Assembly: GCA_964636325.1 (NCBI GenBank)
Contig: CAZWRV010000023.1
Span: forward strand, 5,646 to 69,645
DNA length: 64,000 bases
Reading direction: 5' to 3'
Source of the DNA: CAZWRV01 sp964636325
GTDB lineage: Bacteria > Verrucomicrobiota > Lentisphaeria > Victivallales > GWF2-50-93
Part shown: piece by piece, positions 58,330-64,000 of the stretch
Numbering within the stretch: the stretch's first letter is position 1
Layout: each line of letters starts with the position of its first letter
Position numbers and translations under genes: made by a program
Notes under the pieces: generated by a model
The model's database searches: none
The model's input: the letters and a program-made list of their open reading frames with translations, nothing else
What the model was told of the DNA's origin: nothing

Positions 58330-60783
58330 TCAGCCGTTGCCTATTCGAAGCATCTTGGGCGCGCCGAGCTTGTCCGGCCATTCGAGGACTGTCGGAATTC
58401 CCGGATATACGTCGAAGAAGTTGTCCGGCAGAGTTTTTTCGCCATCAAGGTCGATGCAGACGCGCCATGCGAACGTCTTGCTTGTGAAGACCGCCTTGCC
58501 GGCGGCGCGCCTCATCTCGACCTTCGCCTTCGGCCAGTGCATTTCGCGGAACAGCGGGAGGAAGAGCGCGTCGCGCGCCACTTCACGGCAATCTGAAGAA
58601 AGGACAGCGAAGGCCACATGCTTTTCGACACCAAGACGGTCCCATCCTTTGGCGTCGAACTCGGCGATCATTGTGCTGGCATTTGCCGGCAGTTCGACGC
58701 TGGCAGTCTTGTCGATCGGATACGCTCCCGCCAGGGCCATCACTCCGAAACGAAGCTCGCCGCTGCATGCAGGTCCTTCGTTGACACCGTAGATGCGGAC
58801 CTTGTTCTCCTGCCTGGTCACGACGACGATTACAGGAGCGAATGCGCGGCGCACCGGCCAGAACGCCGGTGTGCGGCGCAGATAGTAGTCGACGATAGTC
58901 CAGCTTCGGACGCACGGCCATACGTCGTTGTACATCCAGAAGACCGCCGAGGAACTGTGGAACATACGCCTGCGGAAATTCTTGATGTATTCCGCCAGCC
59001 CGCAGCCCTGCACCAGGCCGCCCCAGAAGACATAGTCCTCGATGCTCATGTCGCCGACCTTGCGGCCGAGCCAGTTGGCAATCATCGCGTCCGGAGAATA
59101 TTCCTTGCTGTCCCAGTATGCCACGCTGTTGTCGTGCAGTTCCCATTCAAAAGAGCCGACCCGGTCCGTGCAGCCGCGGACAGTCTTCAGCGATCCCGGC
59201 CCGAGTATGCCGCCCTCGTTGGGGAAACGGCACGGCATCGCGCGATACTTGCGGAAGTCGGTGTCGCCGAAGCCGACGGACCACGGATGCTGGTCGCCGG
59301 AATAGTCGTCGTTGGGCGGCTGCAGGTTCGGAGAATACGGGGAGCTCGGCTGGTAGTAGCGGCTCCCGTCCTCCTCGTTCAATATCCGCGGGATCACCAT
59401 GTGGAAGAGCGCGTAGTCCGGATGTGCGACGCCGCGCTCGTAGCCCCAGTGGTAGTTGCCCCACTCCATCTCGTTGTTCCCGCACCAGACTACAAGGCTC
59501 GGATGGTGAGCAAGGCGGCGGACCTGGTGCGCCACTTCAAGCTTCAGGTCGGCAAGGTATGCCTCGTCGGTCACAGGATACTTCGCGCAGGCGAATATGA
59601 ACTCCTGCCAGACCAGCACGCCGCGTTCGTCGCAGAGATCATACAGGTCGTCACTCTCATAAAGACCTCCTCCCCAGACTCTTAAGAGATTGCAGTTGGC
59701 CTCCAGAGCCCGGTCCACCAGCGTCTCGTAGCGGCGGCGGTCGATCCGCGAAAGTATGATTTCCGCAGGGACGAAGTTGCCGCCCTTGCAGAAGATGGGC
59801 TTGCCGTTGACTTCGACGATGAAGTAGCGGCCGCGCTCCGGATGCGGCTCCTGGTTGACGCGCACCTTGCGGAAGCCGACCTTGCGCTCCGCGCTTCCTG
59901 CTCCTTCCAGTTCGACTTCAACCTTGTAGCGCGGCTGGGCACCGTGCCCTACGGGCCACCAGAGCTCGGGATCCGAAATCTTCAATGACGCCTCAAGCCT
60001 GTTAGCTCCGGGCTTTATCGCAACCGGGACGGCGACCTTCTGGCCGCCCACCTTGACTGACAGCTTCCTATTAATCTCCTTCCCCACCAACCCTTCGACC
60101 TTCGCCCTCGCCGTCACGGTTCCGGTCCTCAAGTCGTCCGAGAGCGTCGCGATTACTGCGCATCCGTCCCAGCGGACATCCTTCGCGACTTCAATACGGA
60201 CATGGCCTGGAATTCCGACGTTTAAGAGGCGCGGCGACCAGTCCCAGCCGTGCTCGCTCTGCGTCTTACGCAGCCAGGGGCGCTTCGTAAGCTGCGAATG
60301 CGCGTGCGTCCCCATCCCGGCGCAAGGCTTCTCCATCGCGTGCAGAAGGCCGCTCTCGACCGAGACCGCCAGGCTGTTCTGCCCCTTGCTCAGGAAATCC
60401 GTGATCTCAAGGCGGCATGGATGGAATGCGTTCGCATGACGTCCTACTTCCTTGCCGTTGAGATAAACGGCGGCCGCAAGGTCCAGGCATTCGAAAAAGA
60501 GCCAGGCACGCTCGCCCTTCACAAGGCGCGGCGCCTCGAAGCTGCGCAGATAATACCAGATGGTCTCCTCGACCCAGCGGCAGGAAAGCACGTTCGTTCC
60601 AAGGTTCGGATCGGCTATGACTCCCTGTTCGATCAGATCCTGGTGAACCGAGCCGGGAACATTTGCCGTCCAGGCCCTTTTCATGTCGGCGTTGCCGGCC
60701 AAGACCCTGGCGATCCTGTCTCCGCGTTCGCTGTCGTGCCACCTGAGCTTCCATTTTCCGTCCAATGAAATCTGCCTGTTCAT
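58330..60783 (-). CDS. Beta-mannosidase, glycoside hydrolase family 2
   Basis: The 817-residue protein has the GH2 order: a sugar-binding domain (ISLDGKWKLRWHDSERGD to about 200), an Ig-like domain (about 200-310), the barrel (about 310-620) and a C-terminal part. VVWCGNNEMEWGNYHWG has the acid/base E438, and CRFPNEGGILGPG has the likely nucleophile E523. LRVWGGGLYESDDLYDLCDE and the tryptophan-rich SEHGWDWSPRL are typical of beta-mannosidases. No signal peptide is present. It would remove terminal beta-mannose from short oligosaccharides in the cytoplasm. AAGGTG upstream fits as a ribosome-binding site. It lies between the DUF5060/GH5-like gene and regulator 3, on the same strand as both. 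Confidence 0.9.
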   Translation of the reverse strand: MNRQISLDGKWKLRWHDSERGDRIARVLAGNADMKRAWTANVPGSVHQDLIEQGVIADPNLGTNVLSCRWVEETIWYYLRSFEAPRLVKGERAWLFFECLDLAAAVYLNGKEVGRHANAFHPCRLEITDFLSKGQNSLAVSVESGLLHAMEKPCAGMGTHAHSQLTKRPWLRKTQSEHGWDWSPRLLNVGIPGHVRIEVAKDVRWDGCAVIATLSDDLRTGTVTARAKVEGLVGKEINRKLSVKVGGQKVAVPVAIKPGANRLEASLKISDPELWWPVGHGAQPRYKVEVELEGAGSAERKVGFRKVRVNQEPHPERGRYFIVEVNGKPIFCKGGNFVPAEIILSRIDRRRYETLVDRALEANCNLLRVWGGGLYESDDLYDLCDERGVLVWQEFIFACAKYPVTDEAYLADLKLEVAHQVRRLAHHPSLVVWCGNNEMEWGNYHWGYERGVAHPDYALFHMVIPRILNEEDGSRYYQPSSPYSPNLQPPNDDYSGDQHPWSVGFGDTDFRKYRAMPCRFPNEGGILGPGSLKTVRGCTDRVGSFEWELHDNSVAYWDSKEYSPDAMIANWLGRKVGDMSIEDYVFWGGLVQGCGLAEYIKNFRRRMFHSSSAVFWMYNDVWPCVRSWTIVDYYLRRTPAFWPVRRAFAPVIVVVTRQENKVRIYGVNEGPACSGELRFGVMALAGAYPIDKTASVELPANASTMIAEFDAKGWDRLGVEKHVAFAVLSSDCREVARDALFLPLFREMHWPKAKVEMRRAAGKAVFTSKTFAWRVCIDLDGEKTLPDNFFDVYPGIPTVLEWPDKLGAPKMLRIGNG

Positions 60784-60935
60784 GCTATCGACACCTTGCT
60801 GTTCGTTATTTGTTATTGGTCAATAACGGGGTCTGCCCCTTTTTTTCTATCTATTACTGTCTATAATACAGGATGCTATGATATGTTGCCTCGAGTAAAA
60901 TGCTTGCTACAGGCTATTGCACATAAGCCGGCCGC

Positions 60936-63455
60936 TCACTCGACGCTGTCCGCGCCGGGCAGGCGGAACATCTTGAATGCGACGTCTATGGTGAATTCCG
61001 GGATGGGGATTTGCAGCGGGACGGACTTGGCGTTGACGACCGAGGCGGAGAGTTCCGCGCCCGTGATGGTGTCGAGGAAGGAGAGCTTGTAGCTGCCGCC
61101 GGCCGCGGGGATGTCGAGGAGGACGAAGCGTCCGGCTATCGGCTTCAGCTCAGCCTTGGCATCGGGATATTCGATCATGAACTTCTTGTTGCAGACCCAG
61201 CCGTAAATCTCGTCCTTGTTGCCTGCGACATAACAGGCGTTTTCGGGATCGGGCTTGAGCGAGACGGCCGGTTCGGCGTCCTTGGATTCGTCGGTCTTCA
61301 TTTCGACAGGGACGCCTTCCTGTACGTCGAAATCCTTGAAGACGAAGTCCTTGCCCCTCGGATCTATCCCCTGCATGAACATCGAAAATCCCTTGTAGTG
61401 GTGGTAGCGCTTCATGGTGTGGACGAATTCGTGCCACCATATGAACGGGGTTCCGGCCTGCTCTTCGAAGAATGAGGACCAGAGGCCGGCATGGAGGTCC
61501 GCCTCGATCTTCTGGAGCGAGCCGGCGTGGGGGCTTCCGCCGTATTCCGTTATCAGGACCGGCTTTTTAAAGACCTTGAGGGCCTCGGAATGCTTCTTCA
61601 TCAGGTCGAGGAAGGGCGTCTTGTCGTCCCTGTATGCGTCGGCGACGACATATGAGATCTGGGGCAGTTCGTACAGCAGCCTGTGCTGCAGCTGTAGGTT
61701 GTAGTCGGAGCAGAAGTGGGTGGTGAGCGGATGCCTGCCGATGTCGAGGCCGGAGAGGTATTCGCCCTCCTCGCGGTGCCACTTCACGCTCGATCCGTCG
61801 GCGTATGCCTTGTCATGGCCGGAGAGGAGGTTTATCTCGCTCCAGAGCTCGATGCCGAAGACGTTGGTGAACGCGCCCCAGCGGGCGGCGACATACCTGT
61901 TGCGGTTGCGGTTGTGCCGCGTTGCCTCGGCGCTGGAGAAGAATTCCCAGGTCTTGTCGAGGACGGCGCCGTCCGCCGAGGCGAAAGGCCTGGCCTTGTT
62001 GTGGGGGCTGTCGTCCCACTCCGGGTCGACGCTGTCGGAAAGCTTGCCATGGTTGTCGAGTACGAGATGGACGTAGATGCCGTTCTCAGCGGCGGAGGCA
62101 AGGATGCGGTCCAGCTTCCATGCGTTAGCCAGGTTGTAGCGTCCGAGCCCCCAGTAGTTCCTCTGGGCGCTGGTCCATTCTAGGGCCGCGGACCATGCCG
62201 CCATCCATATTTCGAAGGAGTTGACGCCGTTCTTTTGCATCTCCGCGAAATATTCGTCGTATGAGAACGACCCCTTGTCGGGGATGCTGCCGAGGTCGAG
62301 GCATTGTTCGGCCCTGAAATCCTTGGGAGTGTGGACATTGAATCCGATGGGGAAGAAGAATTCTCCGGTCGCGAATTCGAAATACCTAGTGTCCGCCGCG
62401 CATATCCTTATGAAGCCTTTCCGGTCCGACCTCTCGACCATGAGCTTCCTGGTAGGACTTTTCAGGGTTTCGGGGTTTTCGTTGCCGGCTGAGTTGTCTA
62501 TGACGGAGATTCCGATGGAATATTCCCCGGTTGTCCAGGGGGTGAACCGGAAGGCCCACTCCGGCGGCCCGTGGGGTGCGACAATCTCGCGGTTGTGGAC
62601 AAGCTGCCTGGAATGATCCTGAGAATAGAAGGCCGGCCATACGATCTCGGCCCCGTCCGGGCCGACAGCCCTGACATCGACCTTTATCTCGTCCTGGTCG
62701 AACGGGTTGAAGTATTCCCTTGACAGCTTGAATGTGCTCTCGATCATCTCGAAGGTTCCGCAGCGACCCGGCATCTCCCAGTCTAGGATTCCAAGCGGCA
62801 GGAGCGGCCTGTCCCCATCCAGCCTGACGTTTCTTATCTGTATCTTGCAGGTGCCGGCCTGATCGGAGAAGAAGCTTGCACCGGCGCAGAAGATGTTCGC
62901 GGCATGGTTGGCGTTCCACAGGCCTTCGCCGTTCACGGGGACGAGTTCGTCGGAGACGGTGTCCAGGCCCGCCTTGAGCCTGATCCATTTACCGGGCTGC
63001 AAAAGGCATATCTGCTGCGACTGGAAGAGCGCGCCGTCCTTGTCCTTGACGAAGAGGACGGCCTTGAGGAAGTTCTCGCGCCCGCCCTCCATCCTCGCCT
63101 CCATGGAAATAAGCTTCTTCCTGAACTCGTCCTTCGACGCCCTAAACGTCTTCCTGTCCCTTTCGATGTAGAGCATCGCGGAGCCGGGGAATGAAAGCTC
63201 CGCGCCAACGGCGCCCGCCTCGTCCGGGACGATCATCTGTGGCGGACCTGCCGCAGTCTTCAGGTACCATTGCCCGCCGAAGTCGTCGGACGCGGCGGAG
63301 AGGGAGAGGAGAAAGGCGAAGGAAAGGAGAATAAATTTCGCTAGGAATGAAGAGAAGCAGGGTTTCAGTAGAGCGCCCGTCTGCGAAGATCGCAAATCTG
63401 GCGATGTAAAACAAGCAGTTTGCGATCTCCGAGCGCAAAAAACAGACCATGGCAT
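60936..63455 (-). CDS. Secreted DUF5060/GH5-like glycoside hydrolase
   Basis: The mature protein (about 790 residues) starts after a hydrophobic stretch AKFILLSFAFLLSLSAASDD near 63350-63300. A beta-sandwich N-terminal region follows, then a DUF5060-like domain (GTFEMIESTFKLSREYFNPF). The clan GH-A barrel has FGIELWSEINLLSGHD with the acid/base Glu and PVLITEYGGSPHAG with the nucleophile Glu. The C-terminal end is beta-rich. It likely cleaves a polysaccharide outside the cytoplasm. The start is uncertain: the ATG at 63455 and everything upstream lies in a repeat of the GC-rich palindrome family. A TTG at 63395 would give a more normal signal peptide; there is no good ribosome-binding site for either. 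Confidence 0.72.
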   Translation of the reverse strand: MPWSVFCARRSQTACFTSPDLRSSQTGALLKPCFSSFLAKFILLSFAFLLSLSAASDDFGGQWYLKTAAGPPQMIVPDEAGAVGAELSFPGSAMLYIERDRKTFRASKDEFRKKLISMEARMEGGRENFLKAVLFVKDKDGALFQSQQICLLQPGKWIRLKAGLDTVSDELVPVNGEGLWNANHAANIFCAGASFFSDQAGTCKIQIRNVRLDGDRPLLPLGILDWEMPGRCGTFEMIESTFKLSREYFNPFDQDEIKVDVRAVGPDGAEIVWPAFYSQDHSRQLVHNREIVAPHGPPEWAFRFTPWTTGEYSIGISVIDNSAGNENPETLKSPTRKLMVERSDRKGFIRICAADTRYFEFATGEFFFPIGFNVHTPKDFRAEQCLDLGSIPDKGSFSYDEYFAEMQKNGVNSFEIWMAAWSAALEWTSAQRNYWGLGRYNLANAWKLDRILASAAENGIYVHLVLDNHGKLSDSVDPEWDDSPHNKARPFASADGAVLDKTWEFFSSAEATRHNRNRNRYVAARWGAFTNVFGIELWSEINLLSGHDKAYADGSSVKWHREEGEYLSGLDIGRHPLTTHFCSDYNLQLQHRLLYELPQISYVVADAYRDDKTPFLDLMKKHSEALKVFKKPVLITEYGGSPHAGSLQKIEADLHAGLWSSFFEEQAGTPFIWWHEFVHTMKRYHHYKGFSMFMQGIDPRGKDFVFKDFDVQEGVPVEMKTDESKDAEPAVSLKPDPENACYVAGNKDEIYGWVCNKKFMIEYPDAKAELKPIAGRFVLLDIPAAGGSYKLSFLDTITGAELSASVVNAKSVPLQIPIPEFTIDVAFKMFRLPGADSVE

Positions 63456-63478
63456 TCCTCGTTTGCGGAGTTTGCCAT

Positions 63479-63503
63479 TTGCGCGCGGCGCGCGCAAGCT
63501 ACT
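63479..63503 (+). repeat. GC-rich palindromic dispersed repeat, core of copy 3
   Basis: TTGCGCGCGGCGCGCGCAAG then CTACT, identical to the core at 12318. GCGCAAAAAACAGAC lies about 45 bp upstream (63434). This copy covers the 5' end of the secreted GH5-like gene. Confidence 0.7.
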
Positions 63504-63572
63504 CAGCTCGAGTTTCAAGGGGGTGGATGTCCCCGAGCGGGAAACGCACGGGGTTTTATCGAATAGGAACTC

Positions 63573-63651
63573 GATGGAGGGCGAAGCCATGCTGAGCCGC
63601 CCCCGGAACACTGAGCCCTGGGAAGCGGTTGAGCACGGCTCAACCCTCCAT
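63573..63651 (+). repeat. Dispersed repeat, GGGTTGAG...CCTCCAT family, copy 3
   Basis: It reads ATGGAGGGCGAAGCCATGCT at the left and GGCTCAACCCTCCAT at the right, so the two ends are partial complements. GCGGTTGAG is inside, as in the copy at 11701. Confidence 0.65.
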
Positions 63652-64000
63652 CGAAAGGAATCGAGTTTCAGAGGAGAACCGAACTCCGGATTTTGCAGTT
63701 CGTCCGATCGGGAAAAAGTAGTTTGCTCGAGTTTCAGGTGAGGCTTCATATTGTTCTATGCTGAAGGCCGGCAGTGCTCAAGCTGCAGGACCGCCCTGCG
63801 GTTCCGCGGCGAGTAAAGCTGCCTTGCCAGCCTCATGGCTTTGTGCAACAATTCATTTTTTACCGCCTGTCCTCATCTTAATATTTTCCTCCATGTCCTC
63901 TTTGTCCGCAAGGCGGCGCCAGATTCGATCAAGTGCGCGAGGACATTTAGTCCCTTACGGTGCGACTTGGAAAACGTTTTTTCCCAAAGCAGTTTGCGCG
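63652..64000. other. Window end; no gene identified
   Basis: The 349 bp at the right edge contain CGAGTTTCAG motifs (near 63662 and 63728) that recur in other gaps, plus GGAAAACGTTTTTTCCC near 63969, a short hairpin like the tail of the GC-rich repeat family. No frame looks coding. Confidence 0.4.

Noticed and set aside
60828..60846. GGGGTCTGCCCC followed by seven T, as a terminator
   Set aside because: It has the right shape on the plus strand, but there is no plus-strand gene upstream for more than 14 kb and the stem is only four base pairs.

Overview
The window is about 64 kb of GC-rich bacterial DNA (my estimate, roughly 60% G+C) carrying 39 intact or window-truncated protein genes and two broken ones. 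I see no tRNA, rRNA, CRISPR array or transposase. The best guess for the source is a member of the PVC group, most likely Lentisphaerota (Victivallales-like). This is inferred from the mix of genes: five pseudopilin-like proteins with the FTLIELLVVIAIIAILA segment, three GntR-type regulators with LacI-like sensor domains, a URO-D-family protein in a sugar context, and many glycoside hydrolases. No marker gene confirms it.

Layout. Positions 1-2424: a window-truncated FAD oxidoreductase, divergent from a PocR/AraC regulator. Positions 2487-11635: a plus-strand one-carbon/glycine block (homocysteine methyltransferase-MTHFR fusion, M20 amidohydrolase, nitroreductase, acyltransferase, gcvT, gcvH, gcvPA, gcvPB). 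Positions 11636-12599: repeats and a nucleotidyltransferase remnant. Positions 12600-17687, minus strand: L-rhamnose isomerase overlapping an LpxL-like acyltransferase, a Hyi-like isomerase, and the PssA/Psd pair for phosphatidylethanolamine. Positions 17895-22415: a soluble hybrid histidine kinase beside a membrane sensor that lacks a kinase domain. Positions 22958-30521: an AraC regulator divergent from a URO-D-family protein, then a very large hydrolase-like protein, a TIM-barrel-like protein and a Gfo/Idh/MocA oxidoreductase.

Positions 30670-63455 form a carbohydrate region. Three loci share one design: a GntR/LacI-type regulator followed closely by a pseudopilin-like gene and then by secreted or hydrolytic proteins (33673 down to 30670; 39985 up to 45974; 58113 down to 46316). 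The enzymes are two GH38 alpha-mannosidases, a GH2 beta-mannosidase, a GH39-like enzyme, a GH42-like secreted protein, a DUF5060/GH5-like secreted protein, an SGNH hydrolase and a broken GH31 gene. Together they suggest breakdown of mannose-containing or mixed glycans, with regulator-linked pseudopilins in place of SusC/SusD pairs.

The intergenic DNA is full of small dispersed repeats: a 272-bp MITE-like element (two full copies, two or three remnants, one joined to the GH31 coding sequence), a 37-bp palindrome (three copies), a GC-rich palindrome (four copies) and several others. Inverted repeats also lie inside the leader-coding part of most pseudopilin genes. The regulator-pseudopilin module and these leader hairpins are the most unusual features I found.
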